A stretch of 64,000 nucleotides of DNA from Oscillospiraceae bacterium (GTDB lineage Bacteria; Bacillota; Clostridia; Oscillospirales; Ruminococcaceae): NCBI GenBank assembly GCA_017991935.1, contig JAGOPP010000006.1:17434-81433 (forward strand). Reading direction: 5' to 3'. The stretch's first letter is position 1, and every line of letters starts with the position of its first letter. Positions 34,807-43,390 of this stretch are shown piece after piece. The position numbers and the translations under genes are program-made. The notes beneath the pieces are model-generated. The model saw only the letters and a program-made list of their open reading frames with translations. It ran no database searches and was not told where the DNA came from.

Positions 34807-35913
34807 TTGAAAAAGCTGGCCGCGGGGTTCCTGTTTTTACTGACCGTGCTCGGTTTCTGCGCGGTGTCTTTTGCCGATTGCGGCGCCGCCGTGCTCATCG
34901 ACGGGGCGACCGGCCGGGTCTTTTTTGAGCAGGGCAAGGACATAATCCTGCCCATGGCCAGCACCACGAAGATCATGACGGCCCTCCTTGCGCTGGAAGA
35001 GGAGGACCTCGACCAATATTTTACGGTCAACAGCCGGGCGATCCGCGTGGAAGGCTCCTCGATGGGGCTGGAGGCGGGAGACCGGGTGACCTTGCGCGTC
35101 TTGGCGGCCGGGATGCTGCTCGCCTCCGGGAACGACGCGGCCAACGCCGCCGCGGTCCGGATCGCGGGCTCGGTGGAAGCCTTTTCCGTGCGTATGAACC
35201 TGCGCGCGGCCGAGATCGGGATGACGAATACCCATTTCGTCACGCCCTCCGGCCTCGACGACGAGGAGCATTATTCCACCGCCTACGATATGGCGCTGCT
35301 CGCGCGGGAGGCGCTCAAAAATCCGGACTTTGCCGCGATCTGCTCGCAGAGCTCGATGCGGGTGCGCTACGGGAATCCGCCCTACGACCGCTGGCTCGCG
35401 AACCACAACCGCCTGTTAAAGATGGTGGAGGGCGCGACCGGCGTCAAGACGGGTTTCACAAAAAAATCGGGCCGCTGCCTCGTCTCCGCCGCGGAGAGAA
35501 ACGGCGTCTCCCTGATCTGCGTGACGCTCCATTGTTCCGACGACTGGAATTATCACAAAGAGATCTATGAGGAATACTTCGGCCTGCTGCGGGCGGAGGA
35601 GCTCTCCGGCTTTGTCGGGGGGATTCGGGTCCCCGTCGCCGGGTCGGTGGTCCCGTCGGTGCGGTGCGCCGTCAGGCCGGTGACCGCGGCCCTGATGGAG
35701 GGAGAACTCCAAAGGATCGAGGCGGCCGTCTTTCTCGAGCCGTTTCTGTTCGCGCCGGTGGAGGCCGGCGAGACGGTCGGCCGGGCGGTGTTTTCGCTGG
35801 ATGGGCGGGAGGTCGCCGCCGCGGAGATCTATGCCGCGGAGGACGCCGCCACCGTCGTCGGAAAGCCGGGTTTCCCGGAATGGGTCCGGAGCCGGATCAT
35901 CTCCATGTTTTGA
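34807..35913 (+). CDS. D-alanyl-D-alanine carboxypeptidase (PBP5-like)
   Basis: Peptidase S11 enzyme of 368 residues that trims the terminal D-Ala of peptidoglycan side chains. It starts with a signal peptide (MKKLAAGFLFLLTVLGFCAV, cleavage near SFA-DC). The active-site set is complete: SxxK in ASTTKIM (Ser52, Lys55), SGN near 106 and KTGFTKKSG near 215. The C-terminal beta domain follows, with a short amphipathic anchor WVRSRIISMF. Homologues in spore-formers (DacF, DacB) act in cortex synthesis. Location next to ytfJ fits, but it could equally be vegetative. Start TTG 34807. Confidence 0.92.
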   Translation: MKKLAAGFLFLLTVLGFCAVSFADCGAAVLIDGATGRVFFEQGKDIILPMASTTKIMTALLALEEEDLDQYFTVNSRAIRVEGSSMGLEAGDRVTLRVLAAGMLLASGNDAANAAAVRIAGSVEAFSVRMNLRAAEIGMTNTHFVTPSGLDDEEHYSTAYDMALLAREALKNPDFAAICSQSSMRVRYGNPPYDRWLANHNRLLKMVEGATGVKTGFTKKSGRCLVSAAERNGVSLICVTLHCSDDWNYHKEIYEEYFGLLRAEELSGFVGGIRVPVAGSVVPSVRCAVRPVTAALMEGELQRIEAAVFLEPFLFAPVEAGETVGRAVFSLDGREVAAAEIYAAEDAATVVGKPGFPEWVRSRIISMF

Positions 35914-36117
35914 TTTTGGGCCTCGGCGGACGCCCAAGGGGGAGCGTTCCCCGAAGCCGCCATGCGTCCCGCGATAGGGCCGCCTTCAGAAAAACAGATA
36001 AGGACTCTCCCCGCGCGGGAGCGCGCCGAGGCCCGGAAAAAAGCCGGGCGGCGGTCGTTTCCGGTTTCGCGGGGCGGACCTAAAAATGAAATAAAAGCGA
36101 TTGCTTGAGGATGAAAA

Positions 36118-37317
36118 ATGAGGGATACGAGGATACAAAAGGCGCTTTCCGACGCGGGATATACCTCCCGCCGGAAGGCGGAGGAACTGATCGCCGCCGG
36201 CAAGGTGACGGTCAACGGCCGGCCCGCCGAGATCGGCATGAAAGTGGACGTCAGAGCCGATCTGATCGCGGTGGAGGGGGAGGCCGTCCCGCTCGCGCAG
36301 AGCGATAAGCTCTGGTATATCGCGCTCAACAAGCCCAGAGGCTTCGTCACGACGACGTCGGACGATCTGGGCAGGAAATGCGTCACGGAGCTCGTGCAGG
36401 ACATCTCGGCGCGGGTCTATCCGATCGGGCGCCTCGACCGCAGTAGCGAGGGCCTGCTGCTCTTTACGAACGACGGAAATTTTGCCAACGAGATCATGCA
36501 TCCGCGCAGTCAGGTGACAAAGACCTACCGCGTGACCGTGCGGGGCGAGGTGAGGGAAGAGAGCCTGATCGAGCTGTGCGAGGGCGTGGAGATCGACACG
36601 GGCAAGACCCTTCCGGCGCAGGTCACGGTGCTGGAAAAAACACCCGAGCGCTCGGTTTTGCAGTTTGTCATCCGCGAGGGAAAAAACCGGGAGATCCGCA
36701 AGATGTGCGAGGCGGTCGGGCTCACGGTCATTCGCCTCAAGCGCACCGAGATCGGCGCGGTGAAGCTCGGCATGCTCCCGATCGGCAAATGGAGGGAGCT
36801 GACGAAGGAGGAACTGATCGGCCTCCGCGCGATCGCCAAGAAGGGAGAGGCCGCCTCCCATCAAAAAGAGATGGAGAGCGCCGGGAAGCGGGGCCATACG
36901 CACCCGTCCGGGAAACCGGCTCACGAAACCGGAGCATCCGCCCGCCCGCCGGAGAAATTCGAGCACCATGCCGGGAAACCGGCTCATGGAGACGAGGCGT
37001 CTGCCCGCCCGTCCGGGAAACCTGCCCACGGAGGCGAGGCGTCCGCCCGCCCGCCGGAGAAATTCGAGCATCATGCCGGGAAACCGGCCCATGAAACCGG
37101 GACCTCCGCCCGCCCGCCGGAGAAATTCGAGCATCATGCCGGGAAACCGGCCCATGAAACCGGAACCTCCGCCCGCCCTCAGGAGAAATTCGAGCATCAT
37201 GCCGGGAAACCCGCTCACGGAGGCGAATCGTCCGCCCGCCCGTCCGGAAAGCCGTCCGGGAAACCTGCAGGGAGGACCGGAGCGCCGGGCCATGGCTCCG
37301 CGAAGCCGAAAAAATGA
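36118..37317 (+). CDS. rluB: Pseudouridine synthase RluB-like with repetitive tail
   Basis: Protein of 399 residues. Residues 1-60 form an S4 domain (TRIQKALSDAGYTSRRKAEE). The RsuA/RluB catalytic domain follows, with nucleophile Asp107 in IGRLDRSSEGLLLFTNDG and EGKNREIRKMCEAVG near residue 185. From about 245 the protein is a basic, His/Lys/Gly/Pro-rich tail built of repeats, absent from standard family members (about 240-260 residues). The tail probably is disordered and binds RNA. It is closed by a hairpin after the stop. Start ATG 36118. Confidence 0.92.
   Translation: MRDTRIQKALSDAGYTSRRKAEELIAAGKVTVNGRPAEIGMKVDVRADLIAVEGEAVPLAQSDKLWYIALNKPRGFVTTTSDDLGRKCVTELVQDISARVYPIGRLDRSSEGLLLFTNDGNFANEIMHPRSQVTKTYRVTVRGEVREESLIELCEGVEIDTGKTLPAQVTVLEKTPERSVLQFVIREGKNREIRKMCEAVGLTVIRLKRTEIGAVKLGMLPIGKWRELTKEELIGLRAIAKKGEAASHQKEMESAGKRGHTHPSGKPAHETGASARPPEKFEHHAGKPAHGDEASARPSGKPAHGGEASARPPEKFEHHAGKPAHETGTSARPPEKFEHHAGKPAHETGTSARPQEKFEHHAGKPAHGGESSARPSGKPSGKPAGRTGAPGHGSAKPKK
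36900..37260 (+). repeat. In-frame tandem repeats encoding the RluB tail
   Basis: Three adjacent 63-bp units begin at 37057, 37120 and 37183 (21 residues each, core EKFEHHAGKPAHETGTSARP). A further copy of the first part lies near 36955, and a shorter variant (SGKPAHGGEASARP) is interspersed. Copies differ by few bases and stay in frame. Confidence 0.9.
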
Positions 37318-37355
37318 AAAAAGATCCGGCTCCGCGCGGGGCCGGATCTTCACTT
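37316..37355. terminator. Terminator hairpin after rluB (bidirectional)
   Basis: AGATCCGGC...CC pairs with GG...CCGGATCT right after the stop codon. The T run is weak on the plus strand and strong (TTTTTTCATTTTTTC) on the minus strand. Confidence 0.65.
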
Positions 37356-37398
37356 AAAAAGCAAAAGCCCGGACTCAGAGAGCCCGGGCGTCTTTTTG
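37356..37398 (-). terminator. Terminator of secG
   Basis: GCCCGG (37367-37372) pairs with CCGGGC (37384-37389), followed on the minus strand by TTTTGCTTTTT. Confidence 0.7.
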
Positions 37399-37406
37399 TC
37401 TAAAAA

Positions 37407-37649
37407 TTAAACGTACATGGAAACGGCGTAGGTGGCGATGGTCAGCACAAAGAAAACTCCGGCGAGGATCTTCGTGTAGAGCACCAGCTTGGCCTCCGTG
37501 GAGCGGTTGCCGTCTTTGCTAAAATAGGTGTCTTGGCCGCCCAGCGCGGAGATGCCGCTCTTTTTGCTGCCCTGAAACAGGATGGCGATCGTGATCAGGA
37601 TGCAGGTAATGATAAGAAGAATACTTCCGATTATTTCAAACGTAGACAT
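37407..37649 (-). CDS. secG: Preprotein translocase subunit SecG
   Basis: Small auxiliary subunit of the SecYEG channel. The protein has 80 residues and two transmembrane helices (about 5-25 and 57-77) joined by a cytoplasmic loop with the family signature FQGSKKSGISALGGQDTYF. GGAGGTC lies before the ATG. Monocistronic with a clear promoter and terminator. Confidence 0.95.
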   Translation of the reverse strand: MSTFEIIGSILLIITCILITIAILFQGSKKSGISALGGQDTYFSKDGNRSTEAKLVLYTKILAGVFFVLTIATYAVSMYV

Positions 37650-37682
37650 GTTTTGACCTCCGAACAGAAAGATAGCTTTACT

Positions 37683-37711
37683 ATAATATCACAGACGTCT
37701 CCGGTTTGCAA
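37683..37711 (-). promoter_or_regulatory. Sigma-A promoter of secG
   Basis: Minus-strand TTGCAA (plus 37706-37711), 17 bases, TATTAT (plus 37683-37688). Confidence 0.6.
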
Positions 37712-37740
37712 GGGAAATCCTTTTATAATAGAAGAAAAAT

Positions 37741-37848
37741 GGCGAAAACTTCCTCGCATAGCCGTTTGGCCCTTGCGCAAACTGTTCCTGTCGGCCAAAG
37801 AACAAAAAACTGCGTTTGCCTTTGGAACAGTTTCACAGCGGCCGATGA
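37741..37848. other. Structured non-coding element upstream of secG
   Basis: A perfect 10-base inverted repeat AAACTGTTCC (37779-37788) / GGAACAGTTT (37824-37833) encloses CCAAAG and CTTTGG, which can pair with each other instead of, or inside, the outer stem. No gene is supportable. It could be a small RNA or a protein-binding site. Confidence 0.4.
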
Positions 37849-37878
37849 AAACGGGTGCTCTTGTGCATCCGTTTTTTT
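37849..37878 (-). terminator. Terminator after the small membrane gene (bidirectional)
   Basis: AACGG-TGC and GCA-CCGTT arms around a short loop, with seven T on the plus side and a shorter T tract on the minus side, directly after the minus-strand stop. Confidence 0.6.
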
Positions 37879-38167
37879 ATACGAAATCCGGGACGTCCTC
37901 GATGTCGAATTCGCGGAAGCTGTCCTCATAATCGCCGGTCAGCATATCGCGCAGCATGCCCCTGCGGGGATAGAGAAGCTTAAAGGTGGAAAACAGCGCG
38001 ACGCCGAGGATAAACGGCCAGATAAATTTCGCGATCTTTTTGCTGGAGAGGCCGAGCAGGAAGCCGACGGCGAAGCTCGCGATCTTCAGAAAGAAGATAT
38101 CCGTCAGGTCGAAATCGGCGGCGATGTCGGAGGCGCGGTCAAACCAGAGTCGGAAAAAGGTATGCAT
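37877..38167 (-). CDS. Small membrane protein, unknown
   Basis: 96 residues. Two hydrophobic segments (about 27-45 and 48-66: FLKIASFAVGFLLGL and FIWPFILGVALFST) are followed by an acidic C-terminal tail. The start was placed at ATG 38167 because AAAGGAG lies eight bases upstream; the longer frame begins inside that site. It is 14 bp after the topoisomerase subunit gene and presumably cotranscribed. No family recognised. Confidence 0.7.
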   Translation of the reverse strand: MHTFFRLWFDRASDIAADFDLTDIFFLKIASFAVGFLLGLSSKKIAKFIWPFILGVALFSTFKLLYPRRGMLRDMLTGDYEDSFREFDIEDVPDFV

Positions 38168-38181
38168 GAAAACAGCTCCTT

Positions 38182-40443
38182 TCATTGATCGGAAATGGGT
38201 TCGTTGATAAGACGGATCTGCTGAAACGTATCGCCCTCTTTGGGAAGCGTTCCCGCGGCGGGGAGATTTCTGGTGCGGAAGCGGTGCGCGTTTTCCAGCA
38301 TGGCGCCCTCAAAGGCGCGGACATTCTCCAAGACGACGTTCTTTTTGAGCGTCATGACGGCCACGCCCTGCGTATCTCTCGCCGCTTTGGGCGGGATGGC
38401 GCCGGAGTGGACGAGCAGGAGCCTGCCCGCGCTCGAGCGGAGCAGGAACTCCCGGTCCTCCCCGATGCAGAAGCAGGCGGCCAGCGGCGACTTGTCGCAG
38501 TAGGCCCCGACCAGACGTTTCCGCCTCGTCTTCGTTTCGTAGGAGGAGAGCGGAACCTTCGCGGCTTTGCCGTTCTGATAGAAAAATAACATATAAGCGG
38601 CCTGTTCGTCAAGTACCGCCATGCGAAGCGCGTTTTCGCCGTCGTCGAAGCCGAGCTTCGCCGGGATGTAGTCGCCCATCACGCTTGCCTTCGTGTCGTC
38701 GAAATCGGCGGCGCAGGCCTTATATACCTGCGCCCGGTCGCTGAAAAACAGCAGATTCACCGCGTTTCTGGACTCCGTGACCGAGAGGATCTCGTCGCCC
38801 TCCTTGAGCTTCTGCTCGCCGGACATGCGCAGCGACTGCGGCGTGATCTTTTTGAAATACCCTTCGCTTGTAAAAAATAGTGTAACCGGATAATCGGAGA
38901 CCGATTCCTCTTCCGGCGCCTCCGGCCCCTCGGATCCATAAGAAATTTCGCTGCGGCGCGGCTGGCCGTATTTTTTGACGACCTCTTTGAGCTCGTCGAC
39001 GATGATCTGGTCGATCTTCTTCGGGTCGGCAAGGACGCCCTCGAGCTCGGCGATCCCGCCCAGCAGGTCGGCGATATCGGCGGTGCGCTTGAGGAGATAC
39101 TCTCGGTTCAGGTGGCGCAGCTTGATCTCCGCCACGTAATCCGCCTGAATCTGGTCGATGCCGAAGCCGATCATCAGGTTCGGGACGACCTCGCTCTCGC
39201 TGTCCGTCTCGCGGATGATTCGGATGGCCTTGTCGATGTTGAGCAGGATTTTTTCGAGGCCGCGCAGCAGGTGCAGCTTCTCTTTTTTTCCATTGAGGTC
39301 GAAGTAGGCCCTGCGCTTGACGCACTCCTCCCGGAAGGCCACCCATTCGAGCAGCAGCTCCCGCACGCCGAGCACCCTCGGCGCGCCCGCGATCAGCACG
39401 TTGAAGTTGGCCGCGAAGGGGTCCTCCAGCGGCGTCATGCGATAGAGCTTTTGCATCAGCGCGTCCGGGTCGGCGCCGCGCTTGATGTCGATGGCAAGCT
39501 TCAGGCCGGAGAGATCGGTCTCGTCCCGCAGATCGGCGATCTCGGTGATCTTGCGCGCCTTGACGAGCTCGACGATCTTATCCATGATCGCCTCGACGGT
39601 CGTGGTGGCCGGGATCTCGGTGACTTCGATCGTATGATTCTTTTCGTCGTAGCGGTATTTGGAGCGGACCCGGATGGAGCCGCGCCCGGTCTCGTAAATT
39701 TTTTCGAGCTCGTTACGGTCAAAGAGGATGGTGCCGCCGCCCGCGAAATCCGGGGCCGGGAGCGTGGAAAAGAGGTCGTGCTTCGGGTCTTTGATCAAAT
39801 GGATGGTTGTCTCGCAGACCTCCGAGAGACGGAACGGGCAGATCTGGGAGGCCATGCCGACCGCGATGCCGACGTTGAAGTTGACGAGCACCGACGGAAA
39901 CGTGACCGGCAGCAGCGAGGGCTCCTTCTGCGTGTTGTCGTAGTTGTCGACAAAATCGACCGTGTCCTTGTCGATGTCGCGGAAGAGCTCGGCGGAGATC
40001 TTGTCCAGCCTCGCCTCCGTGTAACGGGAGGCCGCGCAGACCATGTTTCTGGAGTAGGCCTTGCCGAAGTTGCCCTTGGAATCCACCCACGGGTGAAGCA
40101 GCGCCGCGTAGCCCTTGGACATGCGGACCATGGTGTCGTAGATCGCCATGTCGCCGTGCGGGTTGAGCTTCATGGTCTGGCCGACGATGTTGGCCGATTT
40201 CGTCCGCTCGCCGCCCTGCAAGCCCATTTTATACATCGTATAGAGCAGCTTGCGGTGGCTGGGCTTGAAGCCGTCGATCTCCGGGATCGCGCGGCTGACG
40301 ATGACGCTCATCGCGTAGGGCATATAGTTGACTTCCAGCGCGTCGACGATCGGCTGATCCCGCACAACGCCGGCGTTCTCAAAGGGCGCGGCTTTTATGG
40401 AATTTTTCGGGATTTCCGGTTCTTTCTTCTTTCTGGTAGCCAT
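38182..40443 (-). CDS. Type IIA topoisomerase subunit A (ParC/GyrA-like)
   Basis: DNA breakage-reunion subunit of 753 residues. The N-terminal winged helix carries the catalytic tyrosine in AASRYTEARL (Tyr141). The quinolone-pocket segment NPHGDMAIYDTMVRMSK has Met99 where gyrase has a serine. The tower and coiled-coil regions follow, then a C-terminal beta-propeller-like part without a recognisable GyrA box, so it resembles ParC or a clostridial second paralogue more than gyrase. No ParE/GyrB partner gene adjoins it. It lies 20 bp after rlmH and reads into a small membrane gene. Confidence 0.88.
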   Translation of the reverse strand: MATRKKKEPEIPKNSIKAAPFENAGVVRDQPIVDALEVNYMPYAMSVIVSRAIPEIDGFKPSHRKLLYTMYKMGLQGGERTKSANIVGQTMKLNPHGDMAIYDTMVRMSKGYAALLHPWVDSKGNFGKAYSRNMVCAASRYTEARLDKISAELFRDIDKDTVDFVDNYDNTQKEPSLLPVTFPSVLVNFNVGIAVGMASQICPFRLSEVCETTIHLIKDPKHDLFSTLPAPDFAGGGTILFDRNELEKIYETGRGSIRVRSKYRYDEKNHTIEVTEIPATTTVEAIMDKIVELVKARKITEIADLRDETDLSGLKLAIDIKRGADPDALMQKLYRMTPLEDPFAANFNVLIAGAPRVLGVRELLLEWVAFREECVKRRAYFDLNGKKEKLHLLRGLEKILLNIDKAIRIIRETDSESEVVPNLMIGFGIDQIQADYVAEIKLRHLNREYLLKRTADIADLLGGIAELEGVLADPKKIDQIIVDELKEVVKKYGQPRRSEISYGSEGPEAPEEESVSDYPVTLFFTSEGYFKKITPQSLRMSGEQKLKEGDEILSVTESRNAVNLLFFSDRAQVYKACAADFDDTKASVMGDYIPAKLGFDDGENALRMAVLDEQAAYMLFFYQNGKAAKVPLSSYETKTRRKRLVGAYCDKSPLAACFCIGEDREFLLRSSAGRLLLVHSGAIPPKAARDTQGVAVMTLKKNVVLENVRAFEGAMLENAHRFRTRNLPAAGTLPKEGDTFQQIRLINEPISDQ

Positions 40444-40463
40444 AGTTCTCCTTGACGCTTCGC

Positions 40464-40949
40464 TTATTTATGATATTTGCCGCCGGAGGCGATCTGAAAC
40501 GCCCGGTAGATCTGCTCCAGCAGCAGGATTCTCGAAAGTTGGTGGGGGAAGGTCATGCGGGAGAGCGAAAGTTTGAGCGCCGCCCGGCTTTTTACCGCCT
40601 CGGAGAGGCCGTAGGAGCCCCCGATCACAAAGCAGAGCTCGCTCCCGGTTTCACTCGCCATCATGGAGGCGAGCTTCTCGGAAAACGCCTCGGAAGAGAA
40701 GGTCTCCCCCTCGATGCACAAGGCGGCGACCATGGCGTTCTTCGGGAGCTTCGCCATGAGGCGCGCCCCCTCGGCCTCGACCGTACGCGCGATCTCGGCG
40801 GGGGAGGGGTTCTCCGGCAGGCGCTCCTCGGACATCTCGAAGATTTTTAGGTTGCAGAACGCGGAGAGGCGCTTCGCGTATTCGGCGGCGGCCTCCCGCA
40901 GGTAAGTTTCTTTTAAATTTCCCACGCAGAGGATCGTAATGGTTCTCAT
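40464..40949 (-). CDS. rlmH: 23S rRNA (pseudouridine1915-N3)-methyltransferase RlmH
   Basis: SPOUT methyltransferase acting on pseudouridine 1915 of 23S rRNA in assembled 70S ribosomes. The protein has 161 residues. The AdoMet knot has LCIEGETFSSEAFSEKLA, FVIGGSYGLSEAV and the C-terminal SRMTFPHQLSRILLLEQIYRAF. Often found downstream of walJ, as here with a 160-bp gap. The next gene is the topoisomerase subunit. Confidence 0.96.
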   Translation of the reverse strand: MRTITILCVGNLKETYLREAAAEYAKRLSAFCNLKIFEMSEERLPENPSPAEIARTVEAEGARLMAKLPKNAMVAALCIEGETFSSEAFSEKLASMMASETGSELCFVIGGSYGLSEAVKSRAALKLSLSRMTFPHQLSRILLLEQIYRAFQIASGGKYHK

Positions 40950-41109
40950 CGTTTTTTCCCTTACTGACGCGCCGGATGTTCCGGCGGGGCGGCCCCGCGG
41001 CGACCGATCGGGCGGTCTTTGGATGCGCGGCCCCCGCGAATCTTCGGAAAAGGGGGCCTTTGGCGATAAGGTTTCCCGGCGGTTTCCCGACTGTCCGGCT
41101 CCGGCGACC

Positions 41110-41901
41110 TTACAGCAGCACCGTCTCGGAGGCGACGCTCCGGGGCGCCGTGAAGATCGTGTAGTCCCGCTCCCGCATGATGCCCGCGAGCGAGAGCTCG
41201 GCGATTGAGGTTTCGAGCGCGAGCTCCGGGTAGTTGTTGTCCTTGCTCAGGTGGGCGAGGATGATCCGCGTTGTGCCGCTATGCACAAGATCCGGGAGCG
41301 CCGAGGCGCAGTCCGCGTTCGAGAGATGCCCCTGCGGGCCCTCGATGCGCCGCTTGAGGGGATAGGGATACCGCCCGTTTTGCAGCATCATCAGGTCGTA
41401 GTTGGACTCCATGAGCACGAGGTCGCTTTTCGGCAGATGCTCGAGCGCCTCCTCCGTGAGATAGCCGGTGTCGGTGCAGACCGTGACCTTCCGCTCGTCC
41501 GCCGTGGCGATGCTGAAACCGAGGCTGCCCACGCTGTCGTGGGACGTGCGAAACGGCGAGACCATCATTCCGGCGGCGAGAAAGCCGCCCGGATCGGCCG
41601 GGCGCAGATCCGTCTCCGGCGGCACACAGCCCCTCCCGGCGAGGAAGTCGAGCACCTTCTCCGAGGCGTAGACCGGCAGGCGGTATTTTTTCAAAAAGCT
41701 CTCCAGACCGTGGATATGGTCGGTGTGCTCGTGCGTGATCAGGATCCCGGCGAGGGACTGCGGATCGACGCCTTTCTCCTCGAGGGCGGAGAGGATGATG
41801 CGGCAGCTAAGGCCGCAGTCGATCAGGATTCCCGTCCCGCCGGAGCCGAGATAATAGCAGTTTCCGGAACTGGAGCTCGCAACCGTAAAAAATTTTGCCA
41901 T
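41110..41901 (-). CDS. walJ: Metallo-beta-lactamase fold hydrolase, WalJ (YycJ) type
   Basis: 263 residues with the binuclear metal motif HEHTDHIHG, a second histidine in RTSHDSVGSLG, an aspartate in VCTDTGYL and a terminal LAHLSKDNN. Relatives are 5'-3' exonuclease-like proteins; YycJ in Bacillus links to mutation avoidance and the WalRK locus, but no walRK genes are seen here. Proximity to rlmH is the usual context. GGAGGTC lies before the ATG. Confidence 0.9.
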   Translation of the reverse strand: MAKFFTVASSSSGNCYYLGSGGTGILIDCGLSCRIILSALEEKGVDPQSLAGILITHEHTDHIHGLESFLKKYRLPVYASEKVLDFLAGRGCVPPETDLRPADPGGFLAAGMMVSPFRTSHDSVGSLGFSIATADERKVTVCTDTGYLTEEALEHLPKSDLVLMESNYDLMMLQNGRYPYPLKRRIEGPQGHLSNADCASALPDLVHSGTTRIILAHLSKDNNYPELALETSIAELSLAGIMRERDYTIFTAPRSVASETVLL

Positions 41902-41910
41902 TTGACCTCC

Positions 41911-41954
41911 GAAAAATAAGAAACGGAGCTGCTTTTGCTGGAAAAACGCTCCGT
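41911..41954 (-). terminator. Terminator of murA
   Basis: Minus-strand ACGGAGC and GCTCCGT arms with a long loop, then TTTCTTATTTTT. Confidence 0.65.
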
Positions 41955-41962
41955 GTACTCTG

Positions 41963-43249
41963 TCAGCACATATAGGATGGGCCGCCGTCCGGCACGGAAA
42001 CCCGCTGGATATTTGCGCCGAGGCTGCGCAGCTTCTCCACCAAATTGGTGTAGCCCCGCTCGATGTGGTGGATCTCGTCGATCTCCGTCTTGCCGCACGC
42101 GGCGAGCCCGGCGATCACCAAGGCGGCGCCGGCCCGCAGGTCGGAGGCCCGCACCGAGGCGCCGGACAGGCTGGGGACGCCCTGCACGACCGCGACCTTT
42201 CCGTCCACGGAGATAGAGGCGCCCATGCGGCACAGCTCGGAGATGTATTTGAAGCGGTTGTCCCAGACGCCCTCGGTGACGATGCTGGTGCCCTCCGCGA
42301 GGGAGAGCAGCGTCGTCATCTGGGGCTGCATGTCGGTCGGGAAACCGGGGTAGGGCATGGTCTTGACGTTGACGTGCTGAAAAGTGTCCACGTCGCCGGA
42401 GACGCGGATGGAGTCGTCGTACTCCACGACGGAGACGCCCGTCTTGACCAGCTTCTCCGTGATGGCCTCCAAGTGCTTCGGGATGACGTTGCGGATCAGG
42501 ACGTTCCCCTTGGTGGCGGCGGCGGCGATCATATAGGTGCCGGCCTCGATCTGATCCGGGATGATCGAGTAATTCGCGCCGTGGAGCTGCTCCATGCCGT
42601 GGATTTTGATCACGTCGGTGCCCGCGCCGCGGATGTCCGCGCCGAGGGAGTTGAGAAAGTTCGCGAGATCGACGATGTGCGGCTCCTTGGCCACGTTCTC
42701 GAGGATTGTAAGGCCCTTTGCCTTTACAGCAGCGAGCATGACGTTGATGGTCGCGCCGACGGAGACGACGTCGAAATAGATGTGCCCCCCGACGAGATTC
42801 TCGGCCTTGATGCCGACAAAGCCGTGCCCGATGTTGACGGCGGCGCCCAGCGCCTCAAATCCCTTGATGTGCTGGTCGATCGGGCGGACGCCGAGGTCGC
42901 ATCCGCCGGGCAGGGGAACGTCGGCCTCGCCGAAGCGCCCCATCAGCGCGCCGAGAAAATAATAGGAGGCCCGGAGCTGGCGGGCGAGCTCCTCCGGCAC
43001 CTTGTGGGAGCACAGGTCGCTCGTATCGATAAAGACGGAGGTGCCGCTGACGGGGCGAACCGTCGCGCCCATAATGGTCAGGATTTCAAAGAGGTGATCG
43101 ACATCGCTGATTTCGGGAATATTTTCAAGGAGACAGGGCCCCTGCGCAAGAATGGTTGCCGGGATAATGGCGACGGCGGCATTTTTTGCCCCGCTGACGG
43201 TGACTTCCCCGCAAAGCGGTTTTCCGCCGTTGATGACATATTTCTCCAA
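41963..43249 (-). CDS. murA: UDP-N-acetylglucosamine 1-carboxyvinyltransferase
   Basis: First committed step of peptidoglycan synthesis: transfers enolpyruvate from PEP to UDP-GlcNAc. The protein has 428 residues. KNAA near Lys22 and the active-site loop LPGGCDLGVRPIDQH with Cys117 are intact; this is the residue alkylated by fosfomycin. It has the two-domain inside-out barrel, with PYPGFPTDMQPQ near residue 300. The start is TTG 43249 with GGGGAACGG upstream. Many Clostridia carry two murA genes; whether this is the only one cannot be seen. Confidence 0.94.
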   Translation of the reverse strand: MEKYVINGGKPLCGEVTVSGAKNAAVAIIPATILAQGPCLLENIPEISDVDHLFEILTIMGATVRPVSGTSVFIDTSDLCSHKVPEELARQLRASYYFLGALMGRFGEADVPLPGGCDLGVRPIDQHIKGFEALGAAVNIGHGFVGIKAENLVGGHIYFDVVSVGATINVMLAAVKAKGLTILENVAKEPHIVDLANFLNSLGADIRGAGTDVIKIHGMEQLHGANYSIIPDQIEAGTYMIAAAATKGNVLIRNVIPKHLEAITEKLVKTGVSVVEYDDSIRVSGDVDTFQHVNVKTMPYPGFPTDMQPQMTTLLSLAEGTSIVTEGVWDNRFKYISELCRMGASISVDGKVAVVQGVPSLSGASVRASDLRAGAALVIAGLAACGKTEIDEIHHIERGYTNLVEKLRSLGANIQRVSVPDGGPSYMC

Positions 43250-43345
43250 AGTTTCCGTTCCCCTTTGCGATTCACAATTATAGTTATTATATCATATGAA
43301 GATTGAAAAGAAAAGGTATTTTTCCGCAGAGCCATGCCCTCCAAA

Positions 43346-43381
43346 CAAAAAAAGCGGGCGGCAGAATCGAGCCGTCCGCTT
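43346..43381 (-). terminator. Terminator of the M23 peptidase gene
   Basis: AGCGG-CGGC and GCCG-CCGCT arms followed on the minus strand by seven T. Confidence 0.75.
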
Positions 43382-43390
43382 TTCGGACAA

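Noticed and set aside
36900..37260. Independent repeat element or CRISPR in rluB
   Set aside because: The repeats are multiples of three and stay in frame within one open frame to its stop, so they are coding.
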